A stretch of 13,896 nucleotides of DNA from JAIBJP01 sp035639875 (GTDB lineage: Bacteria > Actinomycetota > Thermoleophilia > Gaiellales > Gaiellaceae), in the NCBI GenBank assembly GCA_035639875.1, contig DASQXE010000008.1, positions 1-13,896 on the forward strand, read 5' to 3'. Positions within the stretch are counted from its first letter, which is position 1. Every line of letters starts with the position of its first letter. Below the pieces are notes generated by a model. That model was not told where the DNA came from and searched no databases. It saw only the letters and a list, made by a program, of their open reading frames with translations. Of this stretch, positions 1 to 6,188 are shown piece by piece. Position numbers and translations under genes: made by a program.

Positions 1-366
1 GCCCTTGAAAGGAGCCGAGAGATGCTGCACGAGGTTCACCTGGTACACGTCGCCGCGCGCGATGGCTGCCTTGACGGCCTCGAGCGCAGCTGCGTACTCA
101 CGGTTGTCCCAGGTGCGCTCCCAGTCGCCGATCGAAAAGCCGCCTGCCGCCTCCGCGCGCTCGTCCCAGCGCCTAATGCGGCAGGCCGCCAGCGGAAGCG
201 GGCATGGTTCAGGCGGATCGGGAATCGCCGTCCGCCGGATCGCGCCTGAGAGCCCGTACCCGAGGTAGAGCTCGGCGACGACTCCATTCGCGCCGAAGAA
301 ACCCTCCCCGTAGAGATAGTCCTCGATCCGCGCGAATGCGCGGTCGGCCTGCCACAGCTCGAGCAC
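1..366 (-). CDS. PabB/TrpE-family chorismate-binding enzyme, N-terminal part (gene cut by window edge)
   Basis: The minus strand is open from a GTG at 366 to the window edge (122 residues) and ends in a stretch with the family pattern of an alternating helix followed by ARGDVYQVNLVQHL (about residues 103-116). In aminodeoxychorismate synthase component I and anthranilate synthase component I this 'GDVYQVN' motif opens the chorismate-binding domain. The family converts chorismate, with ammonia from a glutaminase partner, to aminodeoxychorismate (folate branch) or anthranilate (tryptophan branch) in the cytoplasm. The short N-terminal region and this motif variant fit PabB better than TrpE, but the catalytic C-terminal domain lies outside the window, so the choice is inference. 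The GTG start is preferred because an in-frame stop lies at 391-393; no Shine-Dalgarno is visible. It diverges from murI across 40 bases. A longer minus-strand frame at 36-398 in another phase has no family resemblance. Confidence 0.82.
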   Translation of the reverse strand, partial: MLELWQADRAFARIEDYLYGEGFFGANGVVAELYLGYGLSGAIRRTAIPDPPEPCPLPLAACRIRRWDERAEAAGGFSIGDWERTWDNREYAAALEAVKAAIARGDVYQVNLVQHLSAPFKG

Positions 367-374
367 GCCGGTAA

Positions 375-389
375 CGCTACCCGGTAGCG
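375..389. promoter_or_regulatory. Inverted repeat in the pabB-like/murI divergent promoter region
   Basis: A perfect palindrome with 7-base arms, CGCTACC and GGTAGCG, around a single C. It lies between the two divergent starts, 5 bases upstream of the murI -10 box and overlapping the likely -10 (TAGCGT, 379-374) of the minus-strand gene. That is a good place for an operator acting on both genes, but no regulator is recognised and in GC-rich DNA a 7-base arm can occur by chance. Confidence 0.35.
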
Positions 390-393
390 CTCA

Positions 394-399
394 TACAAT
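394..399 (+). promoter_or_regulatory. -10 box of murI (leaderless promoter)
   Basis: TACAAT, 5 of 6 matches to the consensus TATAAT, ends 7 bases before the GTG at 407. Transcription would start at or beside the start codon, so the mRNA is probably leaderless, consistent with the absence of a Shine-Dalgarno. The -35 region is weak. Confidence 0.55.
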
Positions 400-406
400 C
401 GGGCCC

Positions 407-1225
407 GTGGACCCGCGGCCCATCGGCATCTTCGACTCCGGCGCCGGCGGGCTGACCGTCCTCCACGAGTGTCTCGTGACGAGCCCCCACGAGGACTTCG
501 TATACCTCGGCGACGGCGCGCGGTGTCCGTACGGCCCGCGTCCGCGCGCGGAGATCCGCCGCTTCTCGCGCGAGATCGCGTCCTACCTCGAAGACCTCGG
601 CGTCAAGCTCATCGTCGCCGCCTGCAACTCCGCCACTTCGGCTGCTCTGCCGGAGCTCCAAGAGCGTCTGACCGTCCCCATCGTCGGGGTGCTCGCGCCC
701 GAGGCACACACGGCGGTGCAGGTCACCCGCAACCGTCGCATTGGCGTGTTGGCGACGAAGGCCACGGTTGCAAGCGGCCGCTACGAGGCCGCGATCCATG
801 CCCTCGACGCGGGCGCGCAGGTCGTGGCCGTTGCCTGTCCTGGCCTCGTCCCGCTGATCGAAGCCGGCGCGCCCACCCACGAGATCGACGCCGCCGTGCG
901 GGAGTACGCGCGTCCGCTCAAGGAGGGTGACGTCGACACGGTGATTCTCGGCTGCACCCACTATCCGCTCATCAAGCCGGTGTTCGAGCGCGTTCTCGGG
1001 CGCGCGACGACGCTCGTCTTCTCTGCCGAGGAAACCGCTCGCGAAGTGGCAGAGACGCTGCAACGGAAAAGAATGGAAAACGACACCGCCCACGAGGGTT
1101 CGGTGCGGTTCATGACGACAGGCGAGCCGGACGAGTTCCGGGCGCTCGGCGAGCGCTTCCTCCAGCTGCCGATCGCGGGCGTCGAACACGTTGCGATCCG
1201 GGACCTGGAGCTGGCCGCGGCGTGA
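407..1225 (+). CDS. murI: Glutamate racemase
   Basis: Cytoplasmic racemase that interconverts L- and D-glutamate, supplying D-Glu for the second residue of the peptidoglycan stem peptide. The 272-residue product has the usual family length. It opens with the GIFDSGAGGLTVL motif (residues 7-19), has the YLGDGARCPYG stretch (33-43), and carries both catalytic cysteines: Cys73 in AACNSATS and Cys183 in LGCTHYP. The GTG at 407 is chosen because it places the conserved N-terminus correctly and sits 7 bases after a TACAAT box. The stop overlaps the rph start by four bases (GTGA), so the two are translationally coupled. It heads a likely operon murI-rph-mgtC-rdgB. The same murI, rph and rdgB neighbourhood is known in Mycobacterium tuberculosis, where a phosphodiesterase gene (Rv1339) sits between murI and rph; no such gene is present here. 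Confidence 0.97.
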   Translation: MDPRPIGIFDSGAGGLTVLHECLVTSPHEDFVYLGDGARCPYGPRPRAEIRRFSREIASYLEDLGVKLIVAACNSATSAALPELQERLTVPIVGVLAPEAHTAVQVTRNRRIGVLATKATVASGRYEAAIHALDAGAQVVAVACPGLVPLIEAGAPTHEIDAAVREYARPLKEGDVDTVILGCTHYPLIKPVFERVLGRATTLVFSAEETAREVAETLQRKRMENDTAHEGSVRFMTTGEPDEFRALGERFLQLPIAGVEHVAIRDLELAAA

Positions 1226-1920
1226 CCCGAGGCGGCCGGGGCCCGGACGAGCTCAGACCCGTGGAGGTCATCCCGGACTTCGTCGAGCAAGCTCACGGCT
1301 CGGTGCTCATTTCCTTCGGTCGCACGCGCGTTCTCTGTACCGCGTCGGTCGAGGAAGGCGTGCCGCGCTGGCTGGTCGGTACCGGGCGCGGCTGGATGAC
1401 CGCCGAGTATGGGATGCTTCCGGCGTCGACAGGCGAGCGCACTCCGCGCGAAGCTCGATCCGGCCGCCAGGGCGGACGCACCGTGGAGATCCAGCGACTC
1501 GTCGGGCGTTCGCTGCGCGCCGCCTACGATCTGGGCAAGCTCGGCGAGCGCACGATCTGGCTCGACTGCGACGTGCTACAGGCCGATGGCGGCACGCGCA
1601 CGGCGGCCATCACCGGCGCCTGGGTCGCGCTCGCGCTCGCCGCTCGACGCATGGCCTTCCCAGAGCCGAGCGACCAGATCGGAGCGGTCTCGGTCGGGAT
1701 CGTCGACGGCGAGGCGCGTCTCGACCTGGACTACGAGGAGGACTCGTCCGCCGAGGTGGACATGAATGTCGTCATGCGCGGCGACGGACAGCTCGTCGAG
1801 GTGCAGGCCACGGCAGAGCGAAACGCCTTCACCCGCGACCAGCTGGCCGAGTTGCTCGACCTCGCGGCAGGTGGAATCGACCAATTGGCAGCCATTCAGC
1901 GCGAGGCGGCGCGGGCATGA
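1222..1920 (+). CDS. rph: Ribonuclease PH
   Basis: Phosphate-dependent 3'-5' exoribonuclease that trims tRNA 3' ends, releasing nucleoside diphosphates; it acts as a hexameric ring in the cytoplasm. The 232-residue product is near full family length. It shows the DELRPVEV start region (9-16), RGWMTAEYGMLP (56-67), the phosphate-site segment GGRTVEIQRLVGRSLR (84-99) with Arg86, and GGTRTAAITG (123-132). The N-terminus is slightly short and begins with a Gly/Arg-rich variant of the usual 'R.DGR..DELR' opening, but the core is complete. The GTG start overlaps the murI stop by four bases, and the stop overlaps the next ATG (ATGA), so expression is expected to be coupled in both directions. Confidence 0.96.
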   Translation: MTRGGRGPDELRPVEVIPDFVEQAHGSVLISFGRTRVLCTASVEEGVPRWLVGTGRGWMTAEYGMLPASTGERTPREARSGRQGGRTVEIQRLVGRSLRAAYDLGKLGERTIWLDCDVLQADGGTRTAAITGAWVALALAARRMAFPEPSDQIGAVSVGIVDGEARLDLDYEEDSSAEVDMNVVMRGDGQLVEVQATAERNAFTRDQLAELLDLAAGGIDQLAAIQREAARA

Positions 1921-2609
1921 CCCACATCCCGGACATCTCTCTCGGAGAGGTCGCTGCGCGGCTGGTGATCGCGGCGGCGCTGACCGGTGCCGTGGGGCTG
2001 GAGCGCGAGTTCCGCGAACGCGCCGCCGGACTGCGCACGCACATCATGGTCGGAGTCGGATCCGCGCTCTTCACGCTTGTCTCGGCTTATGGGTTCAACG
2101 CGTTCCTGACGTCGGGGGCGAGCGTCGTCCGTGCCGATCCCTCGCGGATCGCGGCGCAGATCGTCACGGGCATCGGCTTTCTCGGTGCGGGCGCGATTCT
2201 GCGGCAAGGGCTGTCGATCCGCGGGCTCACGACGGCAGCCGGGTTGTGGGTCGCCGCAGCAATCGGGATGGCCGTCGGCGCCGGCTACTACTCGGCCGCT
2301 CTCCTCGCAACCGGCGTCGTTCTGGTCGGTCTCGGCCCGCTGCGCATGGCGGAAGGATGGGTCATGGAGAGGCGCAGGCGCGAAGCCGGGAGCCTCGAGA
2401 TCGACTTGCGGCCGGACCAGCCGCTCGCGCCGGTCCTCGGCGTCCTCGAGGGGCGCCGCGCCCGAGTCAGCCGTATCCAGCTCGAAGAAGAGGAGACGGG
2501 ACGCGAGCTTCGGATCGAGGTTGTGCTTCCAGCCGGGGTAAGTGGACGTAATCTCGTCGAGGAGCTGACTCAGCTGGATGAAGTGACGGCTGTCCGTTGG
2601 GACGAGTAA
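1917..2609 (+). CDS. MgtC/SapB-family membrane protein
   Basis: The 230-residue protein has an N-terminal multi-helix domain (helices about 12-28, 41-60, 79-95, 106-124 and 126-145). It contains the family motifs VGLERE (26-31), AGLRTHIMVGVGSALFTLVS (37-56), DPSRIAAQIVTGIGFLGAGA (74-93) and GLTTAAGLWVAAAIG (103-117). The C-terminus (about 158-230) is soluble and fits the ACT-like domain of longer MgtC proteins. MgtC family members are linked to growth at low magnesium and, in pathogens, to inhibition of the F1Fo ATP synthase; the role of environmental homologues is not settled and I do not assign one. The ATG overlaps the rph stop (ATGA), and its end overlaps rdgB by 13 bases. A longer open frame starting at 1191 is not the real start, since its first 240 residues are the rph gene read in another phase. 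Confidence 0.9.
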   Translation: MTHIPDISLGEVAARLVIAAALTGAVGLEREFRERAAGLRTHIMVGVGSALFTLVSAYGFNAFLTSGASVVRADPSRIAAQIVTGIGFLGAGAILRQGLSIRGLTTAAGLWVAAAIGMAVGAGYYSAALLATGVVLVGLGPLRMAEGWVMERRRREAGSLEIDLRPDQPLAPVLGVLEGRRARVSRIQLEEEETGRELRIEVVLPAGVSGRNLVEELTQLDEVTAVRWDE

Positions 2610-3196
2610 AAGCGCTGCTGGCCTCGGGCAACGAGCACAAGCTGCGCGAGCTGCGCGTGCTCTTGCCAGGCTGGGACATCCAGGCGCTCGACACAGAGGA
2701 GTTTCCGGACGAGACCGGCGAGACCTTCTACGAGAACGCGCGCGCGAAGGCGCGCTACGGGCGAATGGTCGGCGGCTTCGACCTGCCCGTGCTCGGCGAG
2801 GACTCTGGCCTCGAGGTCGAGGGGCTCGGCGGCCGTCCGGGCATCCGCTCGGCCCGCTACGCAGGTCCGCGCGCGACGGATCAAGGAAACGTCGCCAAGC
2901 TCTTGCGCGAGCTCGCCGGCGAGAGCGGCGACGCTCGCCGCGCCCGCTACGTCTGCGAGCTCGTGTGCATCGCACCAGACCTGGAGGAATTCCGCGGCAC
3001 AGGCATCCTCGAGGGCCGGATCGCCGAGGAAGCGCGCGGCTCGGGCGGGTTCGGCTACGACCCGGTCTTCGTCCCGGTCGACGAGGAGCACACGGTGGGG
3101 GAGCTCGGCGATGACTGGAAGCGGGAGTGGAGCCACCGCGCCCGTGCCGCGCGGGCCTTGCGGGATGCAGTAGGCGCGGCCCGCTCGGCGTTGTAG
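2597..3196 (+). CDS. rdgB: RdgB/HAM1-type non-canonical purine NTP pyrophosphatase
   Basis: Cytoplasmic house-cleaning enzyme that hydrolyses dITP/ITP and XTP to the monophosphate plus pyrophosphate, keeping deaminated purines out of DNA and RNA. The 199-residue product has the whole motif set: ASGNEHKLREL (9-19), ETGETFYENARAKA (39-52), LGEDSGLEVEGLGGRPG (66-82) with Asp69, GFGYDPVFVP (151-160) and SHRARA (179-184). The start is TTG at 2597, inside the end of mgtC. No ATG or GTG lies between it and the conserved ASGN motif, and the family normally begins only a few residues before that motif, so this rare start is well supported. It is the last gene of the murI operon, and its TAG stop forms part of the next gene's -10 box. 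Confidence 0.95.
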   Translation: MGRVKALLASGNEHKLRELRVLLPGWDIQALDTEEFPDETGETFYENARAKARYGRMVGGFDLPVLGEDSGLEVEGLGGRPGIRSARYAGPRATDQGNVAKLLRELAGESGDARRARYVCELVCIAPDLEEFRGTGILEGRIAEEARGSGGFGYDPVFVPVDEEHTVGELGDDWKREWSHRARAARALRDAVGAARSAL

Positions 3197-3199
3197 ATT
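3194..3199 (+). promoter_or_regulatory. -10 box of the cyclic-nucleotide-binding gene (leaderless)
   Basis: TAGATT sits over the rdgB stop codon and ends 6 bases before the GTG at 3206. The spacing would place transcription start at the GTG. No convincing -35 is seen, so the gene may also be read through from rdgB. Confidence 0.4.
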
Positions 3200-3205
3200 C
3201 TCCGC

Positions 3206-3631
3206 GTGCTCTTCTCCCATGACACGAAGGCTGACGCACTCGGCCGCTGTCCCTTCTTCGCCGGGCTCTCGCGCGGCGAGCTCCTCGAGCTCGCGAAGGT
3301 GACCGAGGACATGGAGGTGGACGCAGGGAAGGCGCTCACACGGCAGGGTCAGAGCGGAAGCGAGTTCTTCGTCATCATCGACGGTGAGGTGGGCGTGACG
3401 AAGGACGGTTCCGAAGTGCGGACACTCGGCTCCGGAGACTTCTTCGGTGAGATCGCGCTCCTTGAGGACACTCCCCGAACCGCGACGGTGACGGCGAAGA
3501 CGCCCTTGCGCTTCTTCGTCCTCACGCGGCAGGCGTTCCGCAGCCTCCTCGCGCATCAGCCCGAGATCGAGGGCAAGGTGACGGCTGCGCTCGAGGAGAG
3601 GGCTCGAGCCACGCCCGGCGAAACGTCCTAG
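3206..3631 (+). CDS. Stand-alone cyclic-nucleotide-binding domain protein
   Basis: The 141-residue product is essentially one CNB (CAP-like) domain: an N-terminal helix with RCPFFAGLSRGELLELA (14-30), a beta-roll with EFFVIIDGEVGV (53-64), and a phosphate-binding cassette SGDFFGEIALLEDTPRTATV (76-95) that keeps Gly81, Glu82 and Arg91, the positions contacting the ribose and cyclic phosphate. It should therefore bind cAMP or cGMP. There is no DNA-binding helix-turn-helix after the C-helix, unlike Crp, and no kinase, channel or transporter domain, so it must act through a partner or as a cyclic-nucleotide sensor; this is inference. GTG is chosen because it follows a TAGATT box by 6 bases. Its stop shares the four bases CTAG with the stop of the convergent membrane-protein gene. 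Confidence 0.88.
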   Translation: MLFSHDTKADALGRCPFFAGLSRGELLELAKVTEDMEVDAGKALTRQGQSGSEFFVIIDGEVGVTKDGSEVRTLGSGDFFGEIALLEDTPRTATVTAKTPLRFFVLTRQAFRSLLAHQPEIEGKVTAALEERARATPGETS

Positions 3632-4440
3632 GCGACGCCGGCTCCTTCCTTCGTCGCTACCTGCTCCGTGCGCCCGCGCGTGAACCACCAGTTCACCTCG
3701 GCGCCGAGCACGATCATGTTCGCCATCAGGTAAAGCCAGAAGAGGAGGAGCGCCAGCCCTCCGAAGGCCTGGAGTGCAACTAGCTCGCCCGACGTCAGCC
3801 GGACGAAGATGGGCAACACCTGGAAGCTCGCCTGCAGTAGGACGGCCGCGAGCAGCGCGCCGGGGAAGGTCTCCCGCCATGTCAGCGCCGCGTTCGTGAG
3901 CAGGTTGTAAAGGCTCCAGAGGAGTCCGAAGATCAGGGCGGTCGAGAGCGTGAGCGCGTAGACGTAGGAAAGGACTCCGCCGGCGACGCCGGCGTCCTCG
4001 GTCAGCTTGACTCCGAGCGAGCCGACGACGAGGGCGACGAAGAGGGCGGCGAGCGAGCCCGCCACGAGGATGAGGACGAGCAGCTTCTGGCGGATGAACG
4101 AGCGGTTCGGCAGTCCGTAGACGATGTTGAACGCGGACTCGAGGACGCTGAAGAAGCCAAGCGAGGCCCAGAGAAGGCCGACGCCGCCGATGATGGAGAG
4201 CGATGTCGCCTGTTCCTGGATCGAATGGACGACGGTCACGAGCCGATCCACCGAGCTGGCGGGGAAGGAGCGGCGCAGCTCCTCGATGAGGTAGCTCGAC
4301 TCGCTCTGCTGCCCGGCGAGTGCGATCAGCGAGAGGGCGAGGAAGAGCAGCGGGACGAACGAGAGGAGGGCGAAGTAGGCGATCATCGCCGCAAGATGCG
4401 TGCCTCGGTCGTTGAGGAACTTGCTCAGGATCTGGCGCAC
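3628..4440 (-). CDS. YihY/BrkB-family integral membrane protein
   Basis: The 270-residue polytopic protein has about six transmembrane helices: near 18-42, 80-103, 119-141, 155-180, 193-213 and 227-248. The family hallmarks are visible: DRGTHLAAMIAYFALLSFVP (11-30), the GLLWASLGFFSVLESAFNIVY stretch (88-108, read in two overlapping parts), an amphipathic periplasmic segment, and the final FWLYLMANMIVLGAEVNWW region (234-252) with its conserved LGAEVN. The family was once called RNase BN, which is wrong for this group. Its transport or wall function is unresolved, so none is assigned. The start is GTG at 4440; a TACACT box on the minus strand (4456-4451) ends 10 bases upstream and no Shine-Dalgarno is seen. 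It is divergent from the Roadblock gene across 47 bases and convergent with the CNB gene, overlapping its stop by four bases. Confidence 0.92.
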   Translation of the reverse strand: MRQILSKFLNDRGTHLAAMIAYFALLSFVPLLFLALSLIALAGQQSESSYLIEELRRSFPASSVDRLVTVVHSIQEQATSLSIIGGVGLLWASLGFFSVLESAFNIVYGLPNRSFIRQKLLVLILVAGSLAALFVALVVGSLGVKLTEDAGVAGGVLSYVYALTLSTALIFGLLWSLYNLLTNAALTWRETFPGALLAAVLLQASFQVLPIFVRLTSGELVALQAFGGLALLLFWLYLMANMIVLGAEVNWWFTRGRTEQVATKEGAGVA

Positions 4441-4450
4441 GCCGCGTGGG

Positions 4451-4478
4451 AGTGTAAGGCGGAGCCCTGTGGTAGCTT
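4451..4478. promoter_or_regulatory. Divergent -10 boxes between the YihY-like and Roadblock genes
   Basis: The 47-base gap holds a minus-strand TACACT (4456-4451), 10 bases before the GTG at 4440, and a plus-strand TAGCTT (4473-4478), 9 bases before the ATG at 4488. Both would give mRNAs with almost no leader. The two promoters are back to back and must share upstream space; the -35 elements are weak. Confidence 0.35.
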
Positions 4479-4487
4479 TGCGCGGCC

Positions 4488-4946
4488 ATGGATGCCGCCC
4501 AAGCGCTCGCCGACCTGACCGAGATCTCCTCGCAGATCGAAGGGGCGGTCCTTGCCGACAAGGACGGATCGGTAATCGGTTCGACCTTCCGTGAGGAGGC
4601 GAAGGGTGATGAGCTCGCGAAGGCCGCCGCCGAGCTCGTCTCGACCGCGGGCGAGACGCGCGGGGAGACTCCGCACCAGGAGCTCGTGCAGATCCAGGCG
4701 GCGACTCCGCGCGGCTCTCTGTTCGTGGTCCAGGACGACGGCCGTCTCGTGGCTGCGGTCACTGGCACGAAGCCGACGGTCGGTCTCGTCTTCTACGACC
4801 TCAAGACGTGCCTGCGCATGGTGCAGACCGAGGCTGGGGGCCGCGCCACGGAGGCTTCGAAGTCAGAGCCGAAGCAGAAGGTCGGCAAGGCGACGACGAC
4901 GCGAAAGCGCACGGCACGCAAGAAGGACGAGGATGAGAGCTCGTAA
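4488..4946 (+). CDS. Roadblock/LC7-domain-like protein with basic C-terminal tail
   Basis: The 152-residue product has an N-terminal domain (about 1-115) that reads like bacterial Roadblock/LC7: an opening helix ALADLTEISSQIEGAVLADK (6-25), DGSVIGS (26-32), a long middle helix (40-55), then ELVQIQAATPRGSLFVVQDD (65-84) and RLVAAVTG (86-93). Roadblock proteins usually dimerise and bind or regulate small Ras-like GTPases of the MglA group; no such GTPase is in this window. Residues about 117-152 form a disordered tail rich in Lys, Arg and Thr (KVGKATTTRKRTARKKD) and ending in acidic residues, which could contact nucleic acid or membrane; this is inference. The assignment rests on pattern alone, and a profile search would settle it. 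It overlaps the next gene by 14 bases, starting a small coupled operon that ends in pyrE. Confidence 0.72.
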   Translation: MDAAQALADLTEISSQIEGAVLADKDGSVIGSTFREEAKGDELAKAAAELVSTAGETRGETPHQELVQIQAATPRGSLFVVQDDGRLVAAVTGTKPTVGLVFYDLKTCLRMVQTEAGGRATEASKSEPKQKVGKATTTRKRTARKKDEDESS

Positions 4947-5142
4947 CGTGCTCGCGCCGCTCGTCGTGATCACCGGGGCCGCCGCGGCAGGCGCGGTATG
5001 GCTCCGTCGCGGGGTAGCTCCCCGCGAGCACGTGGATCTCTACTTCGCCGACGGTTCGATGATCTCGTTCACGCCTGGCTCGCCCGAAGGCGATCGCCTC
5101 CTCCCCATCGCGCGCCGCGTGCTCGCGTCGACGCGGGGATGA
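4933..5142 (+). CDS. Small membrane-anchored protein of unknown function
   Basis: The 69-residue product is not a family I can name. Residues 6-25 (VLAPLVVITGAAAAGAVWLR region) form one hydrophobic helix with Arg residues on both sides, followed by a short soluble part containing HVDLYFADGSMISF (33-46) and a C-terminal helix (about 53-66). The soluble part looks like a compact beta hairpin plus helix. Evidence that it is real: the ATG at 4933 follows AAGGACGAGG, a usable ribosome site; it overlaps the Roadblock gene by 14 bases; its TGA overlaps the pyrE ATG (ATGA); and third positions are G/C-rich. The context suggests co-expression with the Roadblock-like protein, perhaps as a membrane partner, but that is only inference. 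Confidence 0.68.
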   Translation: MRARNVLAPLVVITGAAAAGAVWLRRGVAPREHVDLYFADGSMISFTPGSPEGDRLLPIARRVLASTRG

Positions 5143-5669
5143 CGGACGCGGAGCTCGCGCGCCGGCTCCGCGAGCACGCCTTTCTCGAGGGAAACTTCGT
5201 CCTTCGCTCGGGCAGACGCTCGCGCTACTACTTGGACAAGTACCGGTTCGAGACGCACCCGGACCTCCTGCGAGAGCTCGGGACGCGGATCGGCGTCCAA
5301 GCCCGGGCGTCGGCGCCGGACGCGACGCGACTGGCGGGACCGGAGCTCGGAGCTGTTGCGCTCGCGGCCTCGGCGTCGCTTGCGTCCGGCCTCCCGTTCC
5401 TAATCGTCCGCAAGGAGCAGAAGGCATACGGCACCGCGCGGCGTGTGGAGGGCGAGTTCGCGGAGGGGGAAGAGGTCTGCCTCATCGAAGACGTCGTTAC
5501 GAGCGGAGGGGCCGCGGTCGAGGCCGTGCGGGCGCTGCGCGAGGCCGGTCTTCACTGCCGTGTGGTCGTCTGCGTGGTCGATCGCGAGGAGGGAGGGGCC
5601 GACGCGCTCGCGCGGGAAGCCGTCCGCCTCGCCCCGATTTTCCGCGCGAACGACGTCATTCGCGCGTGA
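5139..5669 (+). CDS. pyrE: Orotate phosphoribosyltransferase
   Basis: Cytoplasmic enzyme of pyrimidine synthesis: orotate plus PRPP gives orotidine 5'-phosphate and pyrophosphate. The 176-residue product has FVLRSGRRSRYYLDKYRF (20-37) with the conserved SG and DK positions. It also has the flexible catalytic loop RKEQKAYGTARR (91-102) and the PRPP-binding motif CLIEDVVTSGGA (114-125) with its acidic pair Glu117-Asp118. Length and loop type resemble the shorter actinobacterial/archaeal OPRTs. The ATG overlaps the preceding stop (ATGA), and this choice is supported by the coupling and by the family N-terminus. A longer frame from 4998 mixes in the upstream gene and is not used. The product feeds PyrF, encoded about 2.4 kb downstream in a separate unit. 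Confidence 0.95.
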   Translation: MTDAELARRLREHAFLEGNFVLRSGRRSRYYLDKYRFETHPDLLRELGTRIGVQARASAPDATRLAGPELGAVALAASASLASGLPFLIVRKEQKAYGTARRVEGEFAEGEEVCLIEDVVTSGGAAVEAVRALREAGLHCRVVVCVVDREEGGADALAREAVRLAPIFRANDVIRA

Positions 5670-5691
5670 AAAGACCCGCAAACCCGCATGG

Positions 5692-5721
5692 TTGCGTCAT
5701 CTTGCGACTTCCTGTTAGGCT
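5692..5721 (+). promoter_or_regulatory. Candidate hup promoter
   Basis: TTGCGT (5692-5697) and TTAGGC/TAGGCT (5715-5721) lie 17-18 bases apart in the 94-base gap after pyrE. Transcription start would fall near 5728, giving a leader of about 35 bases that contains the strong ribosome site. Positions are by consensus only. Confidence 0.4.
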
Positions 5722-5751
5722 CCCGCGCGGGTCCCTGGCAACCGGAGTAGG

Positions 5752-5759
5752 AAGGAGAG
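5752..5759 (+). promoter_or_regulatory. Strong Shine-Dalgarno of hup
   Basis: AAGGAGAG, with its AGGAG core 6 bases before the GTG at 5764. It is the best ribosome-binding site in the window and fixes the GTG start of the HU gene, which is expected to be abundantly expressed. Confidence 0.75.
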
Positions 5760-5763
5760 GGCA

Positions 5764-6042
5764 GTGACAAAGGCCGATTTCATCGACAGGGTCGCGTCGA
5801 AGAGTGGGTTGTCCAAACGTGACGCGACCAAAGCTGTCGACGCCTTTCTCGATTCCATCACCGAGGCATTGCGCCGTGGAGAAGCTGTCTCGTTTACCGG
5901 CTTCGGCAAGTTTTCGCCGCAGCAGCGCAAGGAGCGGCAGGGGGTCAACCCACGAACGGGGGAGAGGGTGACGATTCCCGCCGCGCGCGTGCCCAAGTTC
6001 TCGGCCGGCAGCGCGCTCAAGCAGGCGCTCAAGGGCGGCTAG
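5764..6042 (+). CDS. hup: HU-family DNA-binding protein
   Basis: Small nucleoid protein that dimerises and bends DNA without strong sequence preference. The 92-residue product is a complete single HU domain: MTKADFIDRVA (1-11), a helical dimer region, VSFTGFGKF (42-50), and the DNA-binding arm RKERQGVNPRTGERVTIP (55-72) with the intercalating Pro63 of the 'NPRTG' turn. It ends in KQALKGG, without the long Lys/Ala tail of mycobacterial HupB. The start is GTG, set by the strong Shine-Dalgarno at 5752. It is a monocistronic unit with its own promoter and the clear terminator at 6077-6104, and it separates the pyrE operon from the SOS-type nuclease gene. Confidence 0.97.
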   Translation: MTKADFIDRVASKSGLSKRDATKAVDAFLDSITEALRRGEAVSFTGFGKFSPQQRKERQGVNPRTGERVTIPAARVPKFSAGSALKQALKGG

Positions 6043-6076
6043 CAACACCGGCCCCTCCTTCAGGAAATCCGAATAC

Positions 6077-6104
6077 GAGGGCCGCCGAGCGCGGCCCTCT
6101 CTTT
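6077..6104 (+). terminator. Intrinsic terminator of hup
   Basis: Perfect 9-base stem GAGGGCCGC / GCGGCCCTC with a 5-base loop (CGAGC), followed by TCTTT. It lies 34 bases after the hup stop and is the clearest rho-independent terminator in the window. The short T-run suggests moderate strength. Confidence 0.85.
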
Positions 6105-6188
6105 GGTCCGAGCCCAGAGGTGCCCAGCCTGACGCTTGCCGAAACGGCCATGTCGGGGCCCTGCCCCGTCGTGTACCAAGGGATGACC

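Noticed and set aside
36..398. A 120-codon minus-strand frame over the pabB-like gene
   Set aside because: Another minus-strand phase carries the clear GDVYQVN chorismate-enzyme motif; this one is Ser/Arg-rich noise.
1191..1916. N-terminal extension of the MgtC-family protein
   Set aside because: It is the rph coding region in a different phase. The ATG at 1917 overlaps the rph stop and begins the family sequence.
1896..3239. A 447-codon minus-strand frame opposite mgtC and rdgB
   Set aside because: Arg/Pro-rich shadow of two well-supported plus-strand genes.
2570..4768. A 732-codon open frame on the minus strand, opposite rdgB, the CNB gene and the Roadblock gene
   Set aside because: It runs antisense to clear genes and through the YihY-like gene in another phase. 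Its residues are Arg/Ala/Ser-rich without any motif; such frames arise because stops are rare in GC-rich DNA.
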